A stretch of 21,675 nucleotides of DNA, taken from Nitrospira sp. SG-bin1. GTDB lineage: Bacteria > Nitrospirota > Nitrospiria > Nitrospirales > Nitrospiraceae. The position numbers were made by a program, and so were the translations under genes. Shown piece by piece: positions 7,053-13,778 of the stretch. The notes below the pieces were generated by a model. That model did no database searches. It saw only the letters and a program-made list of their open reading frames with translations, and was not told the origin of the DNA. The stretch is from NCBI GenBank assembly GCA_002083365.1, contig LVWS01000011.1:1-21675 (forward strand), in the 5' to 3' direction. How positions within the stretch are numbered: the stretch's first letter is position 1; each line of letters opens with the position of its first letter.

Positions 7053-8347
7053 AAACAGCGGATGCCATGACCGGATTGACTCAGCTTCACGATGCGCAAA
7101 AGGTCGTCCTCGACGCCGCGCCGGTGTTGGGTCTGGAAAAAATCTCGATTCTCGACGCCTTGGACCGTGTCCTGGGCCAGGATATCGTCGCCGAGCGCGA
7201 TAATCCTCCGTGGGACAATTCAGCCATGGATGGGTTTGCCGTCAGATGGGAGGATATCAAGCAGGAGCACGCCATTCAGAAGCCGGTCACGCTCTCGATC
7301 ATCGAGGACGTTCCCGCCGGGACCATGCCGTCCAAGACCGTCGGTGCCGGTCACGCGATTCGGATCATGACCGGAGCGCCGATTCCAAGAGGAGCGGATA
7401 CGGTTCTGAAGGTTGAGGACACGGAGCCGACGTCCGATTCCGTTCGAGTCTTCAAAACGGAACCGAAGGGCGCCAACATCAGGCCGCAGGGAGAGGATGT
7501 CAAGAAAGGGGACTGTATCATCGCGAAAGGAACCAGGGTCCGACCCGGCGAGGTCGGGATGTTGGCCATACTGGCGAAGTCGTTGGTGTTTGTGTACCAG
7601 CGGCCACGGGTGGCGATCCTGTCGACCGGTGACGAGTTGGCCGACTTGGACGAGCGACTCAGCGAGGAGAAGATCATCAATTCAAACAGCTATGGGATCG
7701 CCGCGGCCGTGCAGGAAGCGGGTGGCATCCCGTTCTTGCTCGGTATCGCGCGGGATACGCCGATGGCGCTCAAGGAGAAGATCTCGCAGGGATTGAACGC
7801 CGACATTCTGGTGTTGTCCGGCGGGGTCTCGATGGGCGACTATGATTTCACCAAAGCGGTGTTCCGTGAGCTCGGCGCCGAGATGAACTTTTGGAAGCTC
7901 GCCATTCGCCCCGGTCAGCCGGTGGCCTTCGGGAAGATCCAGGGCAAACTCGCGTTCGGTCTTCCCGGCAATCCGGTCTCGTCGATGGTCACCTTCGAAC
8001 AATTGGTGCGACCGGCGTTACTCAAAATGAGCGGGTGCCGGAGTTACGGACGTCCGGTGGTGCAGGCCGTTTTTCAAGAACGGTTCTCCAAGCGGAGCGA
8101 CCGGCGGCATTTTCTGCGCGGCATCCTCACGAGGGAAGATGGACTATTCAAGGTTCGGACGACCGGAGATCAGGGTTCCGGTATTCTGACGTCCATGGTC
8201 AAGGCCAATTGCCTCATCGATGTGCCGGTCGAAGTCGAAAAGCTGAATCCCGGCGATGAGGTCTCGGTTCAGTTGTTGAACGGTGAAGCATGGCCTCACT
8301 CCATCGAACATCAACAGAGCGGTGAACATCGTCTCTCCTGTTGTTGA
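7049..8347 (+). CDS. moeA: molybdopterin molybdenumtransferase MoeA
   Basis: A 432-residue MoeA. The enzyme inserts molybdate into adenylylated molybdopterin, the last step of molybdenum cofactor synthesis, in the cytoplasm. Family motifs are in order: DNSAMDGFAV (56-65), a TGAPIPRGAD segment (108-117), LSTGDEL (191-197), SGGVSMGDYDF (257-267) and the GLPGNPVS loop (304-311), followed by the C-terminal beta-barrel domain. The GTG start overlaps the previous stop (GTGA) and has AAAGGAG (7035-7041) upstream, so translation is probably coupled. It sits with mobB, tatC and a multihaem cytochrome, which fits supply of cofactor to an exported molybdoenzyme. A second start at Met7 is possible. Confidence 0.95.
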   Translation: MKTADAMTGLTQLHDAQKVVLDAAPVLGLEKISILDALDRVLGQDIVAERDNPPWDNSAMDGFAVRWEDIKQEHAIQKPVTLSIIEDVPAGTMPSKTVGAGHAIRIMTGAPIPRGADTVLKVEDTEPTSDSVRVFKTEPKGANIRPQGEDVKKGDCIIAKGTRVRPGEVGMLAILAKSLVFVYQRPRVAILSTGDELADLDERLSEEKIINSNSYGIAAAVQEAGGIPFLLGIARDTPMALKEKISQGLNADILVLSGGVSMGDYDFTKAVFRELGAEMNFWKLAIRPGQPVAFGKIQGKLAFGLPGNPVSSMVTFEQLVRPALLKMSGCRSYGRPVVQAVFQERFSKRSDRRHFLRGILTREDGLFKVRTTGDQGSGILTSMVKANCLIDVPVEVEKLNPGDEVSVQLLNGEAWPHSIEHQQSGEHRLSCC

Positions 8348-8372
8348 TCAGCAATATCTCAACGGTCACGGT

Positions 8373-8891
8373 ATGTCTATCCCCATCGTTTCGTTTATCG
8401 GTCGGTCGAACAGCGGGAAAACGACGTTGATCGAACGCGTCATACCCGAGTTGGTCAAGGCCGGGTACCGCGTGGCGACGGTGAAACATGCCGGCCACGG
8501 GTTCGATCTTGATACGGAAGGAAAGGACAGCTGGCGCCATAAACGTGCCGGAGCCAGCAGCGTCGTGGTGGTGTCGAAGGGCAGCCTCGCGCTGTTTGCC
8601 GATGTGTCCGAACAGCTGAAGGTGGAGGAAGTACGCGATCGATTCTTGGACGCTTCCTACGACCTCATCATCGCCGAAGGGTGGAAAAGCGAAGGGTATC
8701 CGAAAGTCATCATCGTTCGTGATCAGCTCGGTGAGATTTCGTACTCGTCCGACGGTCTCTTAGCGGTGGTCTCCGACAAGCCGATCGATCTTCCGGTGAC
8801 CGTGCTCCATCTGGACGATGTGGCCGGAGTCGCCGCCCTCTTGATCAAGCAGTTCCCTCTCAGACGCCGGGAGCATGAACTGGACGTCTAA
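8373..8891 (+). CDS. mobB: molybdopterin-guanine dinucleotide biosynthesis protein MobB
   Basis: A 172-residue P-loop GTPase. The Walker A loop GRSNSGKTT lies at residues 10-18, followed by the MobB-typical TVKHAGHGFDLDTEGKDSW and a DLIIAEGWK motif. MobB assists MobA in attaching GMP to the molybdenum cofactor, giving the bis-MGD form used by DMSO-reductase-family enzymes, the class that includes nitrate reductases and nitrite oxidoreductase. I use the ATG at 8373; an earlier in-frame GTG at 8283 would overlap moeA by 65 bases and add 30 residues with no family match. Neither start has a clear Shine-Dalgarno sequence. The 3' end overlaps the cytochrome gene by 17 bases. No mobA is seen here. 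Confidence 0.9.
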   Translation: MSIPIVSFIGRSNSGKTTLIERVIPELVKAGYRVATVKHAGHGFDLDTEGKDSWRHKRAGASSVVVVSKGSLALFADVSEQLKVEEVRDRFLDASYDLIIAEGWKSEGYPKVIIVRDQLGEISYSSDGLLAVVSDKPIDLPVTVLHLDDVAGVAALLIKQFPLRRREHELDV

Positions 8892-9585
8892 GGCCACGCC
8901 GGTGCTGACGCTCGTGATCGGAGCGATCGCTCTGGTTGGGACCGCGATCCCGCTGACGGATCAGCCGACATTCTGCGCAGGATGCCACACGGTCGCCCCG
9001 GCGTATGAGAGCTGGGCCAGGTCGTCCCATAAGGAAATCACCTGCGTGGCATGCCATGTCCGGCCCGGCGTGCAAGGCTGGTGGTCCGACAAGGTCTTGG
9101 CCGGGGTCAAGGATGCGGCGATCTTTGTCTTTGGCACCCCGACCGATGCTCACAATCTCAAGGCGAAGGTGGATTCCGGAGTCTGCCTCAGTTGTCACAG
9201 GCATATCCTTCGCGTGTCCGAAACGGCGCCGCGTGATCTCCCCTCTCCGGTGAAGGAGGTGGGCTTGATCATGGGCCATCGCCAACATATGGAAGCCTTC
9301 AAGACGCGTGGACGAGATGAAGGCTGTACGACGTGCCATGCGGGGGTCGTGCATGATGAACCGATCAAGGGATATCCGATCGTCATTCCACGCGGGCATG
9401 TTTCGGCCGACAGTCAACCTTGGTATCCGGCTCATCCGGATGGTTCCTACCTCAGAGCCAGGGCGCTCGGTGACTGTTTTCGCTGCCATGATGGGAGGAC
9501 GCAGCACGGCGGGAAAACATTGGACCGCAAATGCGAGACGTGCCACCTTCCGGAAAAAATCAGCGACACCTTGTTATTCGACTGA
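8875..9585 (+). CDS. membrane-anchored six-haem c-type cytochrome (NapC/NirT-like)
   Basis: A 236-residue protein with one N-terminal hydrophobic segment (about 9-27), acting as anchor or signal, and six CXXCH haem c sites starting at Cys34, 57, 104, 151, 201 and 220. The N-terminal half, with CAGCH just after the anchor, a WARSSH segment and CVACH, resembles the NapC/NirT/NrfH family of quinol-oxidising tetrahaem cytochromes. This one has two more motifs and lacks the usual length and spacing, so it is a variant. It probably passes electrons between the membrane quinone pool and a periplasmic partner. It starts inside mobB (17-base overlap) with a purine-rich stretch very close to the ATG; a GTG at 8902 is an alternative start. 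The context suggests a partner for a molybdoenzyme. Confidence 0.88.
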   Translation: MNWTSKATPVLTLVIGAIALVGTAIPLTDQPTFCAGCHTVAPAYESWARSSHKEITCVACHVRPGVQGWWSDKVLAGVKDAAIFVFGTPTDAHNLKAKVDSGVCLSCHRHILRVSETAPRDLPSPVKEVGLIMGHRQHMEAFKTRGRDEGCTTCHAGVVHDEPIKGYPIVIPRGHVSADSQPWYPAHPDGSYLRARALGDCFRCHDGRTQHGGKTLDRKCETCHLPEKISDTLLFD

Positions 9586-9594
9586 CAGGTTGGA

Positions 9595-9607
9595 CCTCCT
9601 GCGGAGG
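9595..9607 (+). promoter_or_regulatory. short hairpin masking a ribosome-binding site
   Basis: CCTCC (9595-9599), loop TGC, GGAGG (9603-9607). The right arm is a perfect Shine-Dalgarno sequence 6 bases before an ATG at 9614, so folding would hide the ribosome-binding site of the following tiny ORF. The stem is only 5 base pairs, so its role is uncertain. Confidence 0.4.
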
Positions 9608-9613
9608 ATCGGG

Positions 9614-9679
9614 ATGGATTTCGTGATGGTACAACGACTGTGCTGGAAGTGCGAACATTGTACTGTACCAGTCTGCTGA
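9614..9679 (+). CDS. possible 21-residue Cys-rich small peptide
   Basis: A very short frame with an ideal GGAGG Shine-Dalgarno sequence at 6-base spacing. The peptide has four cysteines at positions 10, 13, 16 and 21 (core CWKCEHC) and ends with Cys. It lies 28 bases after the cytochrome stop and 22 bases before the ABC ATPase start. Such a cysteine pattern could bind metal, but the frame is short enough to be chance. I know no family for it. Low confidence that it is expressed as a functional product. Confidence 0.25.
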   Translation: MDFVMVQRLCWKCEHCTVPVC

Positions 9680-9701
9680 TCGACCGAACACGTTCACCGC
9701 C

Positions 9702-10445
9702 ATGGCCACTCCAGTCCTGAAAGCCTCCGGTCTCACCAAACGCTTCGGCGACTTCACCGCCGTCAATGGAGTATCGTTCGAGATCAGGCCAGGAGAAATC
9801 CTGGGTCTCTTGGGACCGAACGGAGCCGGGAAAACCACCACGATTCAGATGCTGTTGGGACTCGTCACTCCGACGGCGGGTTCCATCCATATGTTCGGTC
9901 TGGACCTTTCCACGTATCGCGAGGAGATTCTGCAGCAGGTGAATTTTTCGTCCACGTACATCTCCATGCCCCAGGCGCTTACGGTGGAAGAAAATCTATG
10001 GGTCGTCGGGCGGCTCTACGGGATGTCGGATATGCCTCGGCGTGTGAACGACATCGTCAAGAAACTGGAGATGGAAGAGTTCCGGAACAAGATTACCCGC
10101 AAACTGTCGTCCGGCCAGATGACGAGATTGACCTTGGCAAAAGCGTTTCTCACCGAACCGCGCATCCTCTTTCTGGACGAGCCGACGGCGAGTTTGGACC
10201 CCGATATCGCCCACAAGATCCGAGCCTTGCTCAAACAGGAACGGCACGCATCCGGGCTGAGCATTCTCTACACGTCGCACAACATGCGTGAAATGGAGGA
10301 AATGTCGGATCGCATTATTTTTCTTCAGCGCGGTCGGATCGTGGCGGAGGGAACGGCGCAGGACATTATCAACCGATTCGGGAAGGCGGATTTGGAAGAG
10401 GTCTTCTTGAAATTCGCACGAGAACAGGGGGAGTCGTCGTTGTGA
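9702..10445 (+). CDS. ABC transporter ATP-binding protein (ABC-2 exporter type)
   Basis: A 247-residue nucleotide-binding subunit: Walker A GPNGAGKTT (38-46), signature LSSGQ (136-140), Walker B ILFLDEPTASLDPD (155-168) and H-loop His193 (TSHNM). It energises an exporter together with the permease at 10849-11640. At the place where most ABC ATPases carry the Q-loop Gln, this one reads NFSSTYISMPQALTVEENL, so the Gln appears substituted or displaced. I recall similar NFSS segments in other ABC-2 ATPases, so I do not take it as loss of activity. Its stop overlaps the GTG of the next gene. No Shine-Dalgarno sequence is visible before the ATG at 9702. The substrate is unknown. Confidence 0.9.
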   Translation: MATPVLKASGLTKRFGDFTAVNGVSFEIRPGEILGLLGPNGAGKTTTIQMLLGLVTPTAGSIHMFGLDLSTYREEILQQVNFSSTYISMPQALTVEENLWVVGRLYGMSDMPRRVNDIVKKLEMEEFRNKITRKLSSGQMTRLTLAKAFLTEPRILFLDEPTASLDPDIAHKIRALLKQERHASGLSILYTSHNMREMEEMSDRIIFLQRGRIVAEGTAQDIINRFGKADLEEVFLKFAREQGESSL

Positions 10446-10852
10446 CAGAGGTCTTGCTGAACGGCTGTGCCGGATTCTTTACCGGAGGGCTCGCCCTGAG
10501 CGCGGCGTGGGGTCTCTTCTGGTTGACGATCAGCCTGGTCGGTCTGAGTCGGCGAACCTGCGGGTGGCGCATGGTCTTCATGAGCGTGGTGGGAGGGCTT
10601 GTGCCGCTTGCGTTGGCGATCGCCCTGGTGTGGTGGGTTGGAGGACTTGAACGAATGACGCCTGTGTTCGCAGTGGGACTTTTGGGAATGCCGACGGTAC
10701 TGGCAGGATTGTGGTTACGACGGATGCCGGACGGACAACGGGCGGGCACGCACCTGGCTGCGGGGGCGCGGCATCTCATGGAGGAGCTTCTTGGCGCGCA
10801 TCGGGGCTGCGGAGGCTGTCAGGATGGACATGATCATGAGACGTACCGATGA
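10442..10852 (+). CDS. small three-helix membrane protein with Cys/His-rich tail, between ABC subunits
   Basis: A 136-residue protein that I do not recognise. It starts with GTG inside the stop of the ATPase gene (4-base overlap) and ends with an ATGA overlap into the permease, so all three are translated as one coupled unit. Three hydrophobic segments lie at about 8-35, 44-66 and 73-92, with Arg-rich loops (SRRTCGWR, LRRMPDGQR) between or after them. The C-terminal 20 residues hold three His and two Cys in HRGCGGCQDGHDHE, a likely metal-binding tail. The topology resembles small three-helix subunits such as AtpR of N-ATPases, but I see no sequence evidence for that identity. The position suggests an accessory subunit of the exporter. 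Confidence 0.75.
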   Translation: MTEVLLNGCAGFFTGGLALSAAWGLFWLTISLVGLSRRTCGWRMVFMSVVGGLVPLALAIALVWWVGGLERMTPVFAVGLLGMPTVLAGLWLRRMPDGQRAGTHLAAGARHLMEELLGAHRGCGGCQDGHDHETYR

Positions 10853-11640
10853 AACTGCACCGCGTCACGGCCTTGATCGTCAGGCATTTGTACCTCTATC
10901 GGCGCAGTTTGCCCCGCATCATGGAAATTTTCTATTGGCCGTTCCTGGATCTCGTGATCTGGGGGTTCATCACCCTCTATTTAGCCCGCTATCAGAGCCA
11001 GGTTCCGGGATTCGTCACGTTTTTTTTGGGGGCGTTGATTCTCTGGGACATGCTGTTCCGATCGCAACAGGGGATTACGATTTCCTTTCTCGAAGAACTC
11101 TGGGCCCGCAACTTGATGAATCTGTTCGCCAGCCCGCTGAAGCCGAGCGAGTTTCTGGCCGCCACGATGGCGATGAGCGTGATGAAGGTGACGATCGTCT
11201 CGATCGTCATGGCCGGCTGTGCCCTCCTGTTTTATTCGTATAACCTCCTGATCATCGGGGCATGGCTGTTGCCCTTCGTGCTCAATTTGGTCATTACCGG
11301 TTGGATCATCGGCGTGTTCACGACGTCGCTCATCATGAGGTTCGGACAGGAAGCCGAAGTGCTTGCCTGGAGCATGGTGTTTCTCTTTCAGCCGATCTCC
11401 TGTGTCTTTTATCCCATGGAAGTGTTGCCTAAATGGCTGCAGATGATCGCGTTGGCGAACCCGGCCGCACACATTTTTGAAGGAATGCGAACGGTCTTGG
11501 GTACCGGCAGCCCACCCATCGGAGAGCTTGCATGGGCCGTCGGTCTGAACGCGGTGTTGCTGGTCGGAGTGGTGGCCTGGTTCTACCGGACGGTGGCCTA
11601 TTGTAAGGATCAAGGGCTCCTGGTTCGAGTCGGGGAGTGA
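10849..11640 (+). CDS. ABC-2 type transporter permease
   Basis: A 263-residue integral membrane protein with about six membrane segments and the ABC-2 permease layout: a short N-terminal cytoplasmic segment, then YWPFLDLVIWGF, a coupling region around RSQQGITISFLEELWARNLMNLFASPLKPSEF (written here to show the conserved E-W-x-R-N core), and the C-terminal QPISCVFYPMEVLPKWLQ segment with NPAAHIFEGMR. It forms the membrane channel for the ATPase at 9702-10445. The ATG overlaps the stop of the small membrane protein (ATGA). Exporters of this class move polysaccharides, lipids, drugs or metals; the substrate cannot be told from sequence. Confidence 0.9.
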   Translation: MKLHRVTALIVRHLYLYRRSLPRIMEIFYWPFLDLVIWGFITLYLARYQSQVPGFVTFFLGALILWDMLFRSQQGITISFLEELWARNLMNLFASPLKPSEFLAATMAMSVMKVTIVSIVMAGCALLFYSYNLLIIGAWLLPFVLNLVITGWIIGVFTTSLIMRFGQEAEVLAWSMVFLFQPISCVFYPMEVLPKWLQMIALANPAAHIFEGMRTVLGTGSPPIGELAWAVGLNAVLLVGVVAWFYRTVAYCKDQGLLVRVGE

Positions 11641-11642
11641 GG

Positions 11643-11671
11643 TTGTAATCCAAAGGGCTCTGTGCTAGGGT
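11643..11671 (+). promoter_or_regulatory. candidate promoter of the RNA-binding protein gene
   Basis: TTGTAA (11643-11648) and TAGGGT (11666-11671) are 17 bases apart, just after the ABC permease stop. Use of this promoter would give a leader of about 190 bases. The -10 is a weak match. Confidence 0.4.
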
Positions 11672-11691
11672 ATGAGCGGCTCGTGTCGCCC

Positions 11692-11732
11692 TGGGTCTCG
11701 ACGATACTGAGCGTCTATTCAGAGGAGACCCA
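11692..11732 (+). promoter_or_regulatory. leader hairpin covering the upstream ORF's ribosome-binding site
   Basis: A perfect 8-base inverted repeat, TGGGTCTC (11692-11699) and GAGACCCA (11725-11732), with a 25-base loop. The right arm overlaps AGAGGAGA, the ribosome-binding site of the small ORF at 11735. Folding would hide that site, so the leader could act as a temperature- or protein-responsive switch. Confidence 0.5.
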
Positions 11733-11734
11733 CA

Positions 11735-11854
11735 ATGCCGATGTTGCCTTGTCCGGGAATCTTGTCGGAAGTCAGACCTAAGTCGCTGCACTGTTCGCGT
11801 CTTCGGCCCGCTCCTTCCCCGTTCCTCGTGCTCAAGACAATGTCATTATTTTAA
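11735..11854 (+). CDS. upstream small ORF (39 residues) in the leader of the RRM gene
   Basis: An ATG preceded by AGAGGAGA opens a 39-codon frame whose TAA stop (11852-11854) overlaps the AAAGGAGG ribosome-binding site of the RNA-binding protein gene; 13 bases separate stop and next ATG. The peptide (start MPMLPCPGIL, end VLKTMSLF) has no recognisable domain. The arrangement fits translational coupling or attenuation rather than a functional protein. It may still be a chance frame. Confidence 0.35.
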   Translation: MPMLPCPGILSEVRPKSLHCSRLRPAPSPFLVLKTMSLF

Positions 11855-11867
11855 AGGAGGAACCCCG

Positions 11868-12197
11868 ATGGGTTCGAAGATTTATGTCGGTGGGTTGCCC
11901 TATTCGGCGACCGAGCAGCAATTGAGTGACTTATTCGCAGCGCATGGCGCGGTCGCGTCGGCGCGGATCATTACGGATAAGTTTACCGGCCAATCCCGTG
12001 GATTCGGCTTTGTGGAGATGTCCTCGGATTCCGAGGCTCAAGCTGCGATTACGGCCCTCAATGGATCGGAGATGGGTGGCCGGACCTTGACAGTCAATGA
12101 AGCACGTCCTCAAGAACCGCGTGCCGGCGGCGGGGGGCGTGGTGGATTTGGTGGCGGCGGTCGAAGCGGAGGCGGTGGAAAGCGCGATCGCTGGTAG
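11868..12197 (+). CDS. RRM-type RNA-binding protein with Gly/Arg-rich tail
   Basis: A 109-residue protein with a single RNA recognition motif. RNP2 is KIYVGGL (4-10) and RNP1 is RGFGFVEM (44-51), including the aromatic residues that stack on RNA bases. Residues 85-109 are a Gly-rich tail with RGG repeats. Proteins of this type in cyanobacteria and other bacteria are abundant, often cold-induced RNA chaperones. The ribosome-binding site is excellent (AAAGGAGG, 7 bases before ATG). The leader has a hairpin and an upstream ORF, and a strong terminator follows, so the gene is a single transcription unit. Confidence 0.95.
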   Translation: MGSKIYVGGLPYSATEQQLSDLFAAHGAVASARIITDKFTGQSRGFGFVEMSSDSEAQAAITALNGSEMGGRTLTVNEARPQEPRAGGGGRGGFGGGGRSGGGGKRDRW

Positions 12198-12225
12198 TTG
12201 AAATAGTCCAGCATGCAGAATGGAG

Positions 12226-12263
12226 AGGGGTTGCCATGGTCCATGGCAACCCCTTCTTTTTTT
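12226..12263 (+). terminator. strong intrinsic terminator after the RRM gene
   Basis: Arms GGGGTTGCCATG (12227-12238) and CATGGCAACCCC (12242-12253) pair perfectly around a 3-base loop, with an additional outer A-T pair, followed by TTC and seven T (12257-12263). Confidence 0.95.
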
Positions 12264-12332
12264 GCGCGCTGAATAGGTGGATAATGCAATCAGACGGATG
12301 ATACGTGCGTCCCACAAGTACCGCAGAGAGAT

Positions 12333-12995
12333 ATGAGTGTTGTGCAATCCCAGATAAGGCCGGCTGATCTACACACGTTCTCACTCCACAGGAACCCGGT
12401 GGCGGTGGTCGAGAACTTTTGGTCGCCGGAGGAGCGGCAGTTCTTTCGGGAGAAGATGAATCAGGCTTCGTGGAAAAGCCTGTCCGATCTGCCGCATGTG
12501 CGGGAAGACTTTCCGAATTCGGGCAACTGGGCGAAAGCGGACATCGGTCCTGAGGAAGGTCCGCGGTTTCTGTCGCGATTACAGCTGCCCTGCATTCGTG
12601 ACTATATCGAATCGTTCCCGAATATCATCGGGCGCCACGTGGGATTCAGCTATTACTCGTATGCAGCCGGCGACTGTCTCTTGACGCATGACGACACGGA
12701 TCAGGGTCGGGTGGTTCAAGGACGCCGAGCGCCGCAGCGGCGAATTGCCGTCGTCACCTACTTCCATGAGGAGTGGCAGCCTGATTGGGGCGGAGAATTG
12801 ATCATCTATGAACGACGAACGGATCGCAGCGGGGGGCAAGCCAACCTCACGCCGACCCACTGTATCGAACCTCGGCCAGGATCGCTGGTGATGTTTACCG
12901 TTCCTCGATTCCATCGGGTCTGCCGCGTGGACTTTACGGCTGGCCAGCATCGGCGGCTATCGATCGCCGGATGGTTCATGACGGAACATGACTAG
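12333..12995 (+). CDS. 2-oxoglutarate/Fe(II)-dependent dioxygenase
   Basis: A 220-residue protein with the double-stranded beta-helix layout of 2OG-Fe(II) oxygenases. The probable iron ligands are His119 and Asp121 (THDDTDQGR) and His194 (PRFHRVCRV), with Arg208 (RRLSIAGWF) positioned to bind 2-oxoglutarate. WGGELIIYE (152-160) and PGSLVMF (182-188) are typical intervening strands of the prolyl 4-hydroxylase-like group. These enzymes hydroxylate proteins or small molecules; the substrate is unknown. The gene has only a weak purine-rich ribosome-binding site (AGAGAG) and converges with the response regulator, with 13 bases between the stops. Confidence 0.85.
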   Translation: MSVVQSQIRPADLHTFSLHRNPVAVVENFWSPEERQFFREKMNQASWKSLSDLPHVREDFPNSGNWAKADIGPEEGPRFLSRLQLPCIRDYIESFPNIIGRHVGFSYYSYAAGDCLLTHDDTDQGRVVQGRRAPQRRIAVVTYFHEEWQPDWGGELIIYERRTDRSGGQANLTPTHCIEPRPGSLVMFTVPRFHRVCRVDFTAGQHRRLSIAGWFMTEHD

Positions 12996-13008
12996 GGTGG
13001 GAGGATGG

Positions 13009-13515
13009 CTAACCGAACCAGTCGGTATCGTTCGCTGCACGGGCTCGCGTTTCCACCGCAAGCGTCGGCGCCGGCTGTGCGAGCACGTTTTTGACAAGGC
13101 TGATGAGGCGGTCACGCTCGAACGGTTTTGCCAAAAAGGGGAGCGTGCCCCGCTTGATGCCATGGTTGGCCAGATCCCTGTCAGGATTCCCCGACATGAG
13201 AATGATACGAAGACCGCTCCGGATCTTGCTGGCGCGAACCGCCAATTCATGGCCGTTGACGTGCGGGAATTGGTTGGACATTGAGACGAGTTGAAAACCC
13301 GGCGGAGGCAGCACGAGGTCTGTCAGAAGCAGATCGATCGGTCCTTTGTGTTGCGTGCAGAGCTTGAGGGCCTCCGAGCTGCCGTCGGCTTCGAGTACCA
13401 TGAATCCTGCCTCTTTCAGCAGAGTGGCGCAGAACTGGACGACCGGACGTTCATCGTCGACGACTAGAATGGTTTGTGCTGATTCTCCCGCCTGTCTCTT
13501 CGGCTGACCGTCCAT
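13009..13515 (-). CDS. stand-alone response regulator receiver protein with loop insertion
   Basis: A 168-residue CheY-like receiver with no output domain. The acidic pair is Asp20/Asp21 (LVVDDERP), the phospho-acceptor Asp66 (LLLTDLVLP), the switch Ser108 (IILMSGNP) and Lys130 (PFLAKPF). Between Pro70 and Asn87 an extra ~14 residues (starting PPGFQLVSM) replace the usual two-residue turn before NGxEL. This lies in the loop after the phosphorylated Asp and could alter partner binding. A GGGGGAA ribosome-binding site precedes the ATG. No histidine kinase gene is nearby. The last ~25 residues are probably disordered. Confidence 0.88.
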   Translation of the reverse strand: MDGQPKRQAGESAQTILVVDDERPVVQFCATLLKEAGFMVLEADGSSEALKLCTQHKGPIDLLLTDLVLPPPGFQLVSMSNQFPHVNGHELAVRASKIRSGLRIILMSGNPDRDLANHGIKRGTLPFLAKPFERDRLISLVKNVLAQPAPTLAVETRARAANDTDWFG

Positions 13516-13606
13516 GGTAGTTCCCCCATCCTCATCATAGTGCTGAACAGGTCACGGGGCGAGGAAAACTTCCATTTTCACCAACATGAGGTCTGTCGTT
13601 TTGTCG

Positions 13607-13625
13607 ATGACATTGTCGTTGTCAT
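13607..13625 (-). promoter_or_regulatory. inverted repeat upstream of the response regulator
   Basis: ATGACA (13607-13612) and TGTCAT (13620-13625) with a 7-base spacer, about 90 bases before the regulator's ATG. It could be a regulator-binding site. Nothing else definite is seen between 13516 and 13778. Confidence 0.3.
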
Positions 13626-13778
13626 TCCCACCCTCCACCCAATACTTTGAACAAGCTGACCGTATCGGTGAGGCGAGTCCGTTCGGACTGGACCAGTCGG
13701 GTCGCCCTGAACGTGGGAGGCCGTCGGTCCGCTTTGACTCACCGACCTGCCGTTTCAACCAATTGGTGGCGGAGCGCT

